DNA of 64,000 bases from Duganella qianjiadongensis (GTDB taxonomy: Bacteria > Pseudomonadota > Gammaproteobacteria > Burkholderiales > Burkholderiaceae_D), in the NCBI RefSeq assembly GCF_009857915.1, contig NZ_WWCM01000003.1, positions 62,001-126,000 on the forward strand, in the 5' to 3' direction. Below are positions 8,670-17,180 of this stretch, in pieces. Position numbers and translations under genes: made by a program. Under the pieces are notes generated by a model. It worked only from the letters and a program-made list of their open reading frames with translations, was not told the DNA's origin and did no database searches. Position 1 is the first letter of the stretch. Each line of letters begins with the position of its first letter.

Positions 8670-9316
8670 ATCACAGCACCATACTTCTGATCCGCCATGG
8701 CGAAACGCCGTGGAACGCCGTGCGCCGCCTGCAGGGCCATACCGATATTCCCCTCAACGAGGAAGGCCAGCGTCAGGCCGCGGCGCTGGCCGGCGCCTTG
8801 CTCGAGCAGGGCGTGGATGTGCTGGTGTCCAGCGATCTGCAGCGCGCCATGCAGACGGCGCAGGCCCTGAGCCGGGTGCAGGCCGGACTGGCATTGCAGA
8901 CCGACGCACGCCTGCGCGAGCGCTGCTACGGCGTGTTCGAAGGCATGCTGTATAGCGAGATTGCCGAGCAGTATCCGGACGACTATGCGCGCTGGCAGGC
9001 GCGCGAGGTGGATGCCGTGATGCCCGATGGCGCGCGGCCAGCGGAAAGCTTCCGCCAGTTCTACCAGCGCTGTCTGGACGCCATCGCCGGCTGGGCCCGG
9101 CGCCATCCGGGCCAGACCATCGCCATCGTGGCGCACGGCGGCGTGCTCGAATGCGCCTACCGCGCAGCGCGCGGCATGAGCCTCGACAGTCCGCGCGATT
9201 TTCAGGTGAAGAACGCCAGCATCAACCGCTTCGTGTGGGATGGCGCGCAGCTGCAACTGGAGCACTGGGGCGATGTGGCCCATCTGGCAGCGAGCGTGCT
9301 GGACGACATCATCTGA
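8666..9316 (+). CDS. Histidine phosphatase (phosphoglycerate mutase-like) protein
   Basis: A 216-residue member of the histidine phosphatase superfamily. The phospho-accepting RHGET lies at residues 10-14, a second catalytic Arg in [11 protein letters not shown], and the second catalytic His in AHGGV near residue 155. Length and sequence fit GpmB/CobC-type phosphatases rather than true glycolytic mutases; the substrate cannot be read from sequence. It is the third gene of an overlapping tyrS-dtd operon (ATGA overlap). Confidence 0.92.
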   Translation: MNHSTILLIRHGETPWNAVRRLQGHTDIPLNEEGQRQAAALAGALLEQGVDVLVSSDLQRAMQTAQALSRVQAGLALQTDARLRERCYGVFEGMLYSEIAEQYPDDYARWQAREVDAVMPDGARPAESFRQFYQRCLDAIAGWARRHPGQTIAIVAHGGVLECAYRAARGMSLDSPRDFQVKNASINRFVWDGAQLQLEHWGDVAHLAASVLDDII

Positions 9317-9447
9317 CGGCTGCCCGCCGCATTAGCTACAGGCTGTTGCGCGCGCCCGGCGACCGCAAGTATGAAAAATAGTGCTTATTATTTGAGCAGC
9401 CGATGGGTTAAAATAGAGGGTTCCTTCCCTCGCTACAGATATTTCCA

Positions 9448-10476
9448 GTGCAAATCGGTCCTTATATCCTGCGCAACAACGTTTTCGTCGCTCCCATGGC
9501 GGGTGTGACGGATCGTCCGTTCCGCCAGCTGTGCAAACAGCTGGGCGCCGGCTATGCCGTATCGGAAATGGCGGCCTCGAATCCGCGTCTGTGGGCCACG
9601 GAAAAGAGCGCGCGCCGCACCGACCATACGGGCGAGATGGAACCGAAAGCCGTGCAGATCGCCGGTGCCGATCCGCAGGATCTGGCCGATTGCGCCCGCT
9701 TCAACGTCGAGCGCGGCGCCCAGATCATCGACATCAACATGGGCTGCCCCGTCAAGAAAGTCTGCAACGCGTGGTGCGGTTCGGCCCTGCTGCAGCATGA
9801 AGAGCTGGTGCAGACCATTTTGAAAACCGTGGTGGCCGCCGTCGATGTGCCCGTCACGCTGAAATTCCGCACGGGCTGGGACCGTGCCAACAAGAATGCG
9901 CTGACCATCGCCCGCATGGCCGAGGATGCCGGTATCGCCATGCTGACCCTGCATGGCCGTAGCCGCGCCGATGGTTACAAGGGCGAGGCCGAATATGACA
10001 CCATTGCGGCGGTCAAGCGCTCGGTTTCTATCCCCGTGGTGGCCAATGGCGATATCACCACGCCGGAGAAAGCCCGCTATGTGCTCGATGTCACGGGCGC
10101 CGATGCGGTCATGGTAGGGCGCGCCGCGCAGGGCCGCCCGTGGATCTTCCGCGAGATCGACCACTATCTGCGCACCGGCAGCCATCTGCCGCCGCCCTTG
10201 GTGGCCGAGGTCAGCCACCTGATGGACGAGCATCTGCGCGCCCATTATGCGTTCTACGGCGAATATCTGGGCGTGCGCACGGCGCGCAAGCATATCGGCT
10301 GGTATGTGCGCGAACTGCCCGGCGGCGAGCCGTTCCGACAGCGTATGAACCTGCTGGAATCGACCGGCGAGCAATTGCGGGCTGTGGCCGAATTCTTCGA
10401 ATCGCAGGCCGAGTACGGCGAGCGGTTACAATACTGCCCTTCGCCGCAGCCGGAAGCCGAGCGAGAGGCGGCCTGA
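9448..10476 (+). CDS. dusB: tRNA-dihydrouridine synthase B
   Basis: FMN enzyme reducing uridine to dihydrouridine in the D-loop of tRNAs. The 342 residues show APMAGVTD at the barrel start, NMGCPVKKV with catalytic Cys100, LHGRSR, and a GRAAQGRPW segment in the FMN phosphate site. It starts at GTG 9448; the reading frame directly upstream has no ATG. It precedes fis by 120 bases, the same dusB-fis order known in enterobacteria, suggesting a common transcript. Confidence 0.96.
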   Translation: MQIGPYILRNNVFVAPMAGVTDRPFRQLCKQLGAGYAVSEMAASNPRLWATEKSARRTDHTGEMEPKAVQIAGADPQDLADCARFNVERGAQIIDINMGCPVKKVCNAWCGSALLQHEELVQTILKTVVAAVDVPVTLKFRTGWDRANKNALTIARMAEDAGIAMLTLHGRSRADGYKGEAEYDTIAAVKRSVSIPVVANGDITTPEKARYVLDVTGADAVMVGRAAQGRPWIFREIDHYLRTGSHLPPPLVAEVSHLMDEHLRAHYAFYGEYLGVRTARKHIGWYVRELPGGEPFRQRMNLLESTGEQLRAVAEFFESQAEYGERLQYCPSPQPEAEREAA

Positions 10477-10596
10477 ACTGGCCGCCGGCACAGCAAAGAC
10501 GTCAAAAAAGTCGGATAAGAACGGTGAACACCGCGGCCACAAGCCCCTCGTGATTCATCCGCTTTACAGTTAAATCAATACAGCGAACGAAACAAA

Positions 10597-10830
10597 ATGA
10601 GCAAAGAAAGTATCCAGGAAGTAGTCCATAAGAGCCTTGAAGAGTACTTCAACGATCTGGGCGAGCAGCAGGCCTCGAATATCTATGACATGGTAGTGCT
10701 GACGGTAGAAAAGCCGATCCTGGAAGTGGTGATGCACCGCGCCGATGGTAACCAGTCGCATGCTGCGCAGATGCTGGGCATTAACCGCAATACCCTGCGC
10801 AAGAAATTACAGGAACACGGTCTGCTGTAA
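10597..10830 (+). CDS. fis: DNA-binding protein Fis
   Basis: Small nucleoid-associated regulator, 77 residues, shorter than the 98 of E. coli Fis as is common in betaproteobacteria. The C-terminal helix-turn-helix reads GNQSHAAQMLGINRNTLRKK. The N-terminal half forms the dimerisation helices and lacks part of the beta-hairpin arm of enterobacterial Fis. Downstream of dusB on the same strand. Confidence 0.95.
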   Translation: MSKESIQEVVHKSLEEYFNDLGEQQASNIYDMVVLTVEKPILEVVMHRADGNQSHAAQMLGINRNTLRKKLQEHGLL

Positions 10831-10987
10831 ACCGCGCTCTTTCCGGCATCAGTGGCTGGGGACGGCCGCTGTGGCCGGCCGTCAGAATATCTTTACGTCG
10901 CACCTTGCAGCACAACGCAACGCCTCTCGCATCGAATATTTAACCACCCGTCCAGCTCACGCTGGACCCCCACTAGCCTGAAAAGCC

Positions 10988-12565
10988 ATGATTAAACAAG
11001 CTCTCATCTCCGTATCCGACAAAACCGGCGTGCTCGACTTCGCGCGCGCCCTGTCCGCCATGGGTGTCAACATCCTGTCGACCGGCGGCACGGCCAAACT
11101 GCTGGCCGACAACGGCGTGGCCGTGACCGAAGTGGCCGATTACACCGGCTTCCCGGAGATGCTCGATGGCCGCGTCAAAACCCTGCACCCGATGGTGCAC
11201 GGCGGTATCCTGGCGCGTCGCGATTTCCCTGAGCACATGGCCAAGCTGGCCGAGCACAACATCCCCACTATCGACATGGTGGTGGTCAATCTGTACCCCT
11301 TCCAGGCCACCGTGGCCAAGGATGACTGCACGCTGGAAGACGCCATCGAGAACATCGATATCGGCGGCCCGGCCATGCTGCGTTCGTCGGCGAAAAACCA
11401 CAAGGACGTGGTGGTGATCTGCGACCCGACCGACTACAGCAAGGTGCTGGACGAAATCAAGGCCAACGACGGCGTGGTCAGCTACGACACCCGCTTCGGT
11501 CTGGCCACCAAGGTGTACTCGCACACGGCGCAGTATGACGGCGCCATCGCCAACTATCTGACCAGCCTGGACGCCAGCCGCAGCCACGCAGCGCGCGGCA
11601 CCTATCCGCAGTCGCTCAACGTGGCTTTCGAAAAAGTGCAGGACATGCGCTACGGCGAAAACCCGCACCAGTCGGCGGCCTTCTATCGCGACGTGACGGC
11701 CACCGCCGGCGCATTGGCCAACTACCGCCAGCTGCAGGGCAAGGAGCTGTCGTTCAACAACATCGCTGATGCCGATGCAGCGTGGGAATGCGTGAAGAGC
11801 ATGGGCGGCTTCGACCAGAGCGCGGCCTGCGTGATCGTCAAGCACGCCAATCCTTGCGGCGTGGCGCTCGGCGCCAACGCAGTGGAAGCCTACCAGCGCG
11901 CGCTGCAGACCGATCCGACCTCGGCTTTCGGCGGCATCATTGCCTTCAACGTGGAAGTGGACGGCGCCGCTGCGACCGAACTGGCCAAGCTGTTCGTGGA
12001 AGTGCTGATCGCCCCAGCGTTCACGGCGGAAGCCAAACAGATTCTGTCGGCCAAGCAGAACGTGCGTCTGCTGGAAATCCCGCTGGGCACCGGCGTCAAC
12101 GCCATGGACTTCAAGCGTGTGGGCGGTGGTCTGCTGGTGCAGTCGGCCGATGCCAAAAACGTGCTGATCTCGGACCTGAAAGTGGTCACCAAGCTGCAGC
12201 CTACCCAGCAGCAGCTGCAGGACCTGATGTTTGCATGGCGCGTGGCGAAATACGTGAAATCGAATGCCATCGTGTTCTGCGCTAACAACATGACGCTGGG
12301 CGTGGGCGCCGGCCAGATGAGCCGTATCGATTCGGCCCGTATCGCTTCGATCAAGGCGCAGAACGCCGGTCTGAGCCTGGAAAATTCGGTGGTGGCGTCG
12401 GATGCCTTCTTCCCGTTCCGCGACGGCCTCGATGTGGTGGTGGACGCTGGCGCGCGCTGCGTGATCCAGCCGGGCGGCTCGATGCGCGATCAGGAAGTGA
12501 TCGATGCAGCCGACGAGCGCGGCGTGGTGATGCTGTACACGGGCACCCGTCACTTCCGTCATTAA
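10988..12565 (+). CDS. purH: Bifunctional AICAR formyltransferase / IMP cyclohydrolase
   Basis: Catalyses the last two steps of IMP synthesis. The 525 residues divide into an N-terminal MGS-like IMP cyclohydrolase (about 1-195, with STGGTAKLL and GRVKTLHP) and a C-terminal AICAR transformylase carrying KHANPCGVA. The length is standard. It is a single gene closed by a strong terminator at 12618-12655. A 157-base gap separates it from fis; a GACGGCC/GGCCGTC hairpin at 10861-10883 in that gap lacks a T-run. Confidence 0.98.
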   Translation: MIKQALISVSDKTGVLDFARALSAMGVNILSTGGTAKLLADNGVAVTEVADYTGFPEMLDGRVKTLHPMVHGGILARRDFPEHMAKLAEHNIPTIDMVVVNLYPFQATVAKDDCTLEDAIENIDIGGPAMLRSSAKNHKDVVVICDPTDYSKVLDEIKANDGVVSYDTRFGLATKVYSHTAQYDGAIANYLTSLDASRSHAARGTYPQSLNVAFEKVQDMRYGENPHQSAAFYRDVTATAGALANYRQLQGKELSFNNIADADAAWECVKSMGGFDQSAACVIVKHANPCGVALGANAVEAYQRALQTDPTSAFGGIIAFNVEVDGAAATELAKLFVEVLIAPAFTAEAKQILSAKQNVRLLEIPLGTGVNAMDFKRVGGGLLVQSADAKNVLISDLKVVTKLQPTQQQLQDLMFAWRVAKYVKSNAIVFCANNMTLGVGAGQMSRIDSARIASIKAQNAGLSLENSVVASDAFFPFRDGLDVVVDAGARCVIQPGGSMRDQEVIDAADERGVVMLYTGTRHFRH

Positions 12566-12617
12566 TTTCTAGGAAATACCGGCACGGCCAGCACTGGCAG
12601 TGTCCGGCGAGTGTCTA

Positions 12618-12655
12618 CAGTGTGGCGATCTGGTCCAGGTCGCCACACTGTTTTT
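12618..12655 (+). terminator. Intrinsic terminator of purH
   Basis: A perfect 11-bp stem, CAGTGTGGCGA (12618-12628) with TCGCCACACTG (12640-12650), is followed by TTTTT. The loop can extend the stem through CTGG/CCAG. Confidence 0.92.
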
Positions 12656-12680
12656 ATATACAGCATTCCAGTTTCGCGGT

Positions 12681-12686
12681 TACAAT
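12681..12686 (+). promoter_or_regulatory. Putative -10 element placing ruvC transcription at its start codon
   Basis: TACAAT ends six bases before the ruvC ATG, and no Shine-Dalgarno sequence lies between. Initiation at the usual distance from this -10 would yield a leaderless mRNA. The -35 match is weak. Confidence 0.4.
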
Positions 12687-12692
12687 CGCGCA

Positions 12693-13289
12693 ATGATAAT
12701 TCTCGGCATAGACCCCGGCTTGCGTACCACCGGCTTTGGCGTCATACAACAGCACGGTAGCAAGCTGCGCTACATCGCCTCCGGCACCATCAAGAGCGGC
12801 GAGGGGGATCTGCCGACCCGTCTGAAAGTCATCCTTGACGGTGTGGCCGAAGTGGCGCGCACCTACCAGCCTGACTACGCCGCTATCGAGCAGGTGTTTG
12901 TCAACGTCAATCCCCAGTCCACCCTGCTGCTTGGCCAGGCACGGGGCGCAGCCATCTGCGCGCTGGTTTCGGCCGAACTCAGCGTTGCCGAATACTCGCC
13001 TACCCAGGTCAAGCAGGCCGTGGTGGGCACGGGGCGTGCCGTCAAGGCACAGGTGCAGGACATGGTGGCGCGCCTGCTGGCGCTGCCCGGCCTGCCCGGC
13101 ACCGACGCCGCCGATGCGCTGGGCGTGGCCATCTGCCATGCCCACAACCGCGAGACGCTAACCCTGATACAGGGGCGCAGCCAGCACCGTAGCCGGACTG
13201 GCGGCACGGCGGCAGACGCCGTTGCAGGCACGGCATCCCACAGCCCGCTGGCCGGCTTGCGCATGCGGCGCGGCCGGCTGGTGGGCTGA
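12693..13289 (+). CDS. ruvC: Crossover junction endodeoxyribonuclease RuvC
   Basis: Holliday-junction resolvase, 198 residues. Catalytic acidic residues are Asp7 (GIDPG), Glu66 (AIEQVF), Asp138 and Asp141 (GTDAADAL). ATG 12693 gives the family N-terminus; a longer frame from 12600 only runs through the purH terminator. The C-terminal 30 or so residues are a low-complexity, Arg/Ala-rich extension beyond the conserved core. ruvA follows after 23 bases, and ruvB is the third gene of the cluster. Confidence 0.97.
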   Translation: MIILGIDPGLRTTGFGVIQQHGSKLRYIASGTIKSGEGDLPTRLKVILDGVAEVARTYQPDYAAIEQVFVNVNPQSTLLLGQARGAAICALVSAELSVAEYSPTQVKQAVVGTGRAVKAQVQDMVARLLALPGLPGTDAADALGVAICHAHNRETLTLIQGRSQHRSRTGGTAADAVAGTASHSPLAGLRMRRGRLVG

Positions 13290-13312
13290 ACTTTTACTAA
13301 AGGCATTGCAAT

Positions 13313-13891
13313 ATGATCGGTCGTCTCTCCGGTATTCTGCTCGAAAAAAATCCGCCCCAGTTGCTGGTCGATTGCGCCGGCGTCGGCTATGAAGTCGATG
13401 TGTCCATGACCACCTTCTACAACCTGCCCGGCGTGGGCGAGAGAGTGGTGCTGTTCACCCATCAGGCCATCCGCGAAGATGCCCATCTGCTGTTCGGCTT
13501 CGGCCATGCCGAGGAGCGCGCCGTGTTCCGCCAGCTGATCAAGATCACCGGCGTGGGCGCGCGCACCGCGCTGTCCATCCTGTCCGGCATGTCGATCGCC
13601 GATCTGGCTCAGGCCGTGACGCTGCAGGAATCGGGCCGGCTGGTCAAAGTGCCGGGCATAGGCAAGAAGACTGCCGAGCGCTTGCTGCTGGAGCTCAAAG
13701 GCAAGCTCGGTGCCGACATCGGTGCGGGCGGGGCCCATGCCGTGCCGGACTCGCAGTCCGACATCCTGAATGCGCTGCTGGCGCTCGGCTACTCCGACAA
13801 GGAAGCCCTGCTGGCACTGAAGACCGTGCCGGCTGGCGCTTCCGTATCGGACGGCATCAAGCAGGCGCTGAAAGCGCTCTCGAAAGGCTGA
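13313..13891 (+). CDS. ruvA: Holliday junction DNA helicase subunit RuvA
   Basis: Tetrameric junction-binding subunit of the RuvAB branch-migration motor. The 192 residues show the N-terminal OB-fold ([12 protein letters not shown]), the helix-hairpin-helix segments [13 protein letters not shown] and [13 protein letters not shown], and a C-terminal RuvB-interacting domain after a short flexible linker. Between ruvC and ruvB. Confidence 0.98.
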   Translation: MIGRLSGILLEKNPPQLLVDCAGVGYEVDVSMTTFYNLPGVGERVVLFTHQAIREDAHLLFGFGHAEERAVFRQLIKITGVGARTALSILSGMSIADLAQAVTLQESGRLVKVPGIGKKTAERLLLELKGKLGADIGAGGAHAVPDSQSDILNALLALGYSDKEALLALKTVPAGASVSDGIKQALKALSKG

Positions 13892-13970
13892 GGCGCGGTG
13901 TATCATGGCTGACATGGCAGCGTGCGCCGGCCTGCCACCTTGCGTGATTGAATAGGTTACCAGAAACTGC

Positions 13971-15026
13971 ATGAGCATCCAGACTGACAGCTTTACCGAA
14001 CAGCGCATCATCGATGCGGCGCCATCTTCGCCCAACGAGGAGGCGATCGAACGGGCGCTGCGGCCCAAACTGCTCGATGAATACGTCGGTCAGGCCAAAA
14101 TCCGCGATCAGCTGGAAATCTTTATTTCGGCGGCGCGCAAGCGCAGCGAGGCGCTCGACCATACGCTGCTGTTCGGCCCGCCGGGGCTGGGCAAGACCAC
14201 GCTGGCCAACATCATTGCGCGCGAAATGGGGGTGAACCTGCGCCAGACTTCCGGCCCGGTGCTGGAACGGCCCGGCGATCTGGCCGCGCTGCTGACTAAT
14301 CTGGAAGCCAACGATGTGCTGTTCATCGATGAAATCCACCGTCTCTCGCCGGTGGTCGAAGAAATCCTCTATCCTGCGCTGGAAGACTATCAGATCGACA
14401 TCATGATAGGCGAGGGGCCGGCTGCCCGCTCCGTCAAACTTGACTTGCAGCCGTTCACGCTGGTGGGGGCGACCACCCGCGCCGGCATGCTGACCAATCC
14501 GCTGCGCGACCGCTTCGGCATCGTCGCCCGGCTGGAGTTCTACAACACTGCGGAGCTGACCCTGATCGTCAAACGCAGCGCCATGCTGCTCAAGGCCAAT
14601 ATCGATGAGGAGGGCGCCCATGAAATTGCCCGCCGTGCGCGCGGCACGCCCCGTATCGCCAACCGTCTGCTGCGCCGCGTGCGCGACTATGCGGAAGTGA
14701 AAGGCAATGGCGATATCACCAAGGCGATTGCCGATGCCGCGCTGGTGATGCTCGATGTGGATACCGTGGGTTTCGATGTGATGGACCGCAAGCTGCTGGA
14801 AGCGGTGCTGGTCAAATTCGGCGGCGGGCCGGTCGGCATCGGCAATCTGGCGGCGGCGATAGGCGAAGCGGCCGATACCATCGAGGATGTGCTGGAACCG
14901 TATCTGATCCAGCAAGGCTATCTGCAGCGCACGCCGCGCGGCCGGGTGGCCACGGCGGCAGCCTATAAGCACTTTGGCGTGCATCCGCCCCGCACCAGCC
15001 CTAACGGCGAACTGTGGGAACTGTGA
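13971..15026 (+). CDS. ruvB: Holliday junction DNA helicase subunit RuvB
   Basis: AAA+ ATPase motor of branch migration, 351 residues. Walker A GPPGLGKT is at residues 69-76, Walker B DEIH near 116-119, sensor segment GATTRAG follows, and the C-terminal winged-helix domain contains TPRGR. It shares one base with yaiI (TGATG), so the two are translated in tandem. Confidence 0.98.
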   Translation: MSIQTDSFTEQRIIDAAPSSPNEEAIERALRPKLLDEYVGQAKIRDQLEIFISAARKRSEALDHTLLFGPPGLGKTTLANIIAREMGVNLRQTSGPVLERPGDLAALLTNLEANDVLFIDEIHRLSPVVEEILYPALEDYQIDIMIGEGPAARSVKLDLQPFTLVGATTRAGMLTNPLRDRFGIVARLEFYNTAELTLIVKRSAMLLKANIDEEGAHEIARRARGTPRIANRLLRRVRDYAEVKGNGDITKAIADAALVMLDVDTVGFDVMDRKLLEAVLVKFGGGPVGIGNLAAAIGEAADTIEDVLEPYLIQQGYLQRTPRGRVATAAAYKHFGVHPPRTSPNGELWEL

Positions 15027-15496
15027 TGCAGATCTGGGTGGATGCCGACGCCTGCCCCGCCGTCATCAAGGAAATTCTGTACCGCGTGGCCGAACGGCTG
15101 GCCGTGCCGCTCACGCTGGTGGCCAATCAGTTGCTGCGGGTGCCGCCCTCGCGCCATATCCGCGCCGTGCAGGTGCCGGCCGGGGCGGATGTCGCGGACC
15201 GGGAGATCGTGCGTCTGCTGGCGCCCGGCGACTTGGTGGTGACGGGCGATATACCGCTGGCGGCCGACGTGCTGAAACAAGGCGGCTATGCGCTCAATCC
15301 GCGCGGCGAGTTCTACACCGAGCACAATATCGCGCAGATGCTGACCATGCGCGCTTTCATGGATGAATTGCGCGGCAGCGGGGTGGATACGGGCGGACCT
15401 GCTGCCTTCAGCCAGAGCGACCGGCAGAATTTTGCCAACAGTCTGGACCGCCACCTGAGCAAAGTGCTGCGCGCCCGGGCGCGCCAGCAGAGCTAG
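15026..15496 (+). CDS. yaiI: YaiI/YqxD (DUF188) family protein
   Basis: A 156-residue member of the DUF188 family, a PIN-like nuclease fold of unknown role. It has the diagnostic N-terminus VDADACP, the RxxDxxIVRL-like segment [21 protein letters not shown] in the middle, and GGPxxFSxxDRQNFANxLD near the end. The ATG overlaps the ruvB stop by one base, so expression should follow the ruv genes. Convergent with the DUF2147 gene; a short AGGCGC/GCGCCT hairpin at 15521-15538 lies between them without a T-run. Confidence 0.92.
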   Translation: MQIWVDADACPAVIKEILYRVAERLAVPLTLVANQLLRVPPSRHIRAVQVPAGADVADREIVRLLAPGDLVVTGDIPLAADVLKQGGYALNPRGEFYTEHNIAQMLTMRAFMDELRGSGVDTGGPAAFSQSDRQNFANSLDRHLSKVLRARARQQS

Positions 15497-15550
15497 ACGC
15501 CCGAGTGCGACTGCCGAGTCAGGCGCTTGAGCGCGCCTGCAGAGCGGTGC

Positions 15551-15991
15551 TTATTCCTGGCGCAGCCAGACTTGCGAACGGCCCAGCATCGGTACGCCGA
15601 TGTAGCCGCGTACATTGAGTTTTTTGCCGTTGTCGCTCAGGTGCATTTTGCTCTTGTAGACTTTGCCGTTGTCCGGATCAAGAATTTCGCCGCCCGTGTA
15701 ATCGTCGCCATCCTTTTTCAGGCCGGACATGAACACCATGCCGATGATGGGCTGGTTCTTGCGGGCGTCTTCGCATTTTTCGCATTTCGGGTTCTGCTCT
15801 TCGCTGGGTGCGCGGAACAGCTGTTCGATCTTGCCTTGCAGTACGCCATTGCTCTCCGAGATACGGATCAGCGCCTTAGGCTTGCCCGTCACGTCGTCGA
15901 TATTCTTCCACAGGCCTACCGGCGAGCTGTCATCGGCAAATGCCGGGGCGATGCTGACGGCGGCGGCGAGGGCGTAAGCGAACCATTTCAT
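15551..15991 (-). CDS. Secreted DUF2147 family protein
   Basis: A 146-residue exported protein. The signal peptide covers about the first 19 residues and ends AFA before DDSSPVG. The mature part has the DUF2147 pattern: VGLWKNIDDVTGKPKALIRI, a paired-Cys region KCEKCED, the GMVFMSGLKKDG segment, GGEILDPDNGKVY and a C-terminal RGYIGVPMLGRSQVWLR. The family is beta-rich and lipocalin-like, with no established function. ATG 15991 gives a proper signal peptide; an upstream start at 16036 would not. Divergent from the dehydratase gene. Confidence 0.88.
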   Translation of the reverse strand: MKWFAYALAAAVSIAPAFADDSSPVGLWKNIDDVTGKPKALIRISESNGVLQGKIEQLFRAPSEEQNPKCEKCEDARKNQPIIGMVFMSGLKKDGDDYTGGEILDPDNGKVYKSKMHLSDNGKKLNVRGYIGVPMLGRSQVWLRQE

Positions 15992-16131
15992 TGCATGTCT
16001 CCAGAGTGAATTTTTAAGGTCCGACGAGTGTAGCAAATAAAATGACCGATCGTGCTATTTTTATGCAACTGTCGTGAAAATGCTAAAAACGGCTATCATT
16101 TGCGGCTGGAAACATTCACCACAGGATCACG

Positions 16132-17100
16132 ATGAACCCGCCTAATCTGCCTACCTACGCCGATGTGCAGGCCGCCGCCGCCCGCATCGACGGCTATGCC
16201 CACCGCACGCCCGTGCTGACCTCGCGCACGGCCAATGCCGAACTGGGCGCCGAAGTGTTTTTCAAGTGCGAAAATCTGCAGCGCATGGGCGCTTTCAAGT
16301 TCCGCGGCGCCTACAATGCGCTGGCCCGCTTCGATGCCGAGCAGCGCCGCGCCGGGGTGGTGGCGTTTTCCTCCGGTAATCACGCGCAGGCCATCGCCCT
16401 GTCGGCCCGCCTGCTGGGCATGCCGGCCACCATCGTCATGCCGCTCGATGCGCCGGCGGCCAAGGTGGCCGCCACGCGCGGCTATGGCGCCGAAGTGGTG
16501 CTGTACGACCGTTACAAGGAAGACCGTGAACAGATAGGCCGCAATCTGGCGCAGCAGAAGGGCATGACCCTGATTCCGCCGTATGACCATGCCGACGTGA
16601 TTGCCGGGCAGGGGACGGCGGCCAAGGAGCTGTTCGAAGAAGTGGGGCCGCTCGACAGCCTGTTCGTCTGCCTCGGTGGCGGCGGTCTGCTCAGCGGCTC
16701 GGCGCTGGCCACGCGGGCACTGTCGCCGCAGACCCGTTTGTACGGGGTGGAGCCGGAAGCGGGTAATGATGGCCAGCAATCGTTCCGTAGCGGTAGCATC
16801 GTGCATATCGACACGCCGCAGACCATTGCCGATGGTGCGCAGACCCAGCATCTGGGACATCTGACTTTTCCCATCATCCGGCGCGACGTCAATGACATCC
16901 TGACTGTCAGCGACGCCGAACTGCGCGCCGCCATGCGCTTCTTTGCCGAGCGCATGAAGATCGTGGTGGAGCCCACCGGCTGCCTGGGTTTTGCAGCTGC
17001 GCGCGCCATGAAAGACGCGCTGCAAGGCCAGCGCGTCGGCATCCTACTCAGTGGCGGCAACGTCGATATCGCCCGCTACGCCGCCCTGCTGGCCGAATAA
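16132..17100 (+). CDS. PLP-dependent threonine/serine dehydratase-like protein
   Basis: A fold-type II PLP enzyme of 322 residues. The PLP lysine is Lys56 in AFKFRGA, followed by SSGNHAQA and the phosphate-binding GGGGLLSG. There is no C-terminal ACT-like regulatory domain, so it resembles catabolic threonine dehydratase (TdcB), serine racemase or threo-3-hydroxyaspartate dehydratase rather than biosynthetic IlvA. The exact substrate cannot be fixed. Single gene, convergent with valS. Confidence 0.9.
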   Translation: MNPPNLPTYADVQAAAARIDGYAHRTPVLTSRTANAELGAEVFFKCENLQRMGAFKFRGAYNALARFDAEQRRAGVVAFSSGNHAQAIALSARLLGMPATIVMPLDAPAAKVAATRGYGAEVVLYDRYKEDREQIGRNLAQQKGMTLIPPYDHADVIAGQGTAAKELFEEVGPLDSLFVCLGGGGLLSGSALATRALSPQTRLYGVEPEAGNDGQQSFRSGSIVHIDTPQTIADGAQTQHLGHLTFPIIRRDVNDILTVSDAELRAAMRFFAERMKIVVEPTGCLGFAAARAMKDALQGQRVGILLSGGNVDIARYAALLAE

Positions 17101-17119
17101 ACACGGGGGCATAAAATTA

Positions 17120-17158
17120 GGGGCAGGACAGGCCAGCGCTGCTTGCCCGTCCTGCCCC
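17120..17158. terminator. Hairpin between dehydratase and valS 3' ends
   Basis: GGGGCAGGAC (17120-17129) pairs perfectly with GTCCTGCCCC (17149-17158). On the minus strand it is followed by TAATTTTA, suiting valS; on the plus strand the downstream T content is low. Confidence 0.7.
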
Positions 17159-17180
17159 CGTGGTTTGCGCTTGCTAGTGC

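Noticed and set aside
10861-10883. GACGGCC/GGCCGTC hairpin after fis as a terminator
   Set aside because: A solid stem, but the following bases are AGAATATCTTTA with no T-run; termination is not supported.
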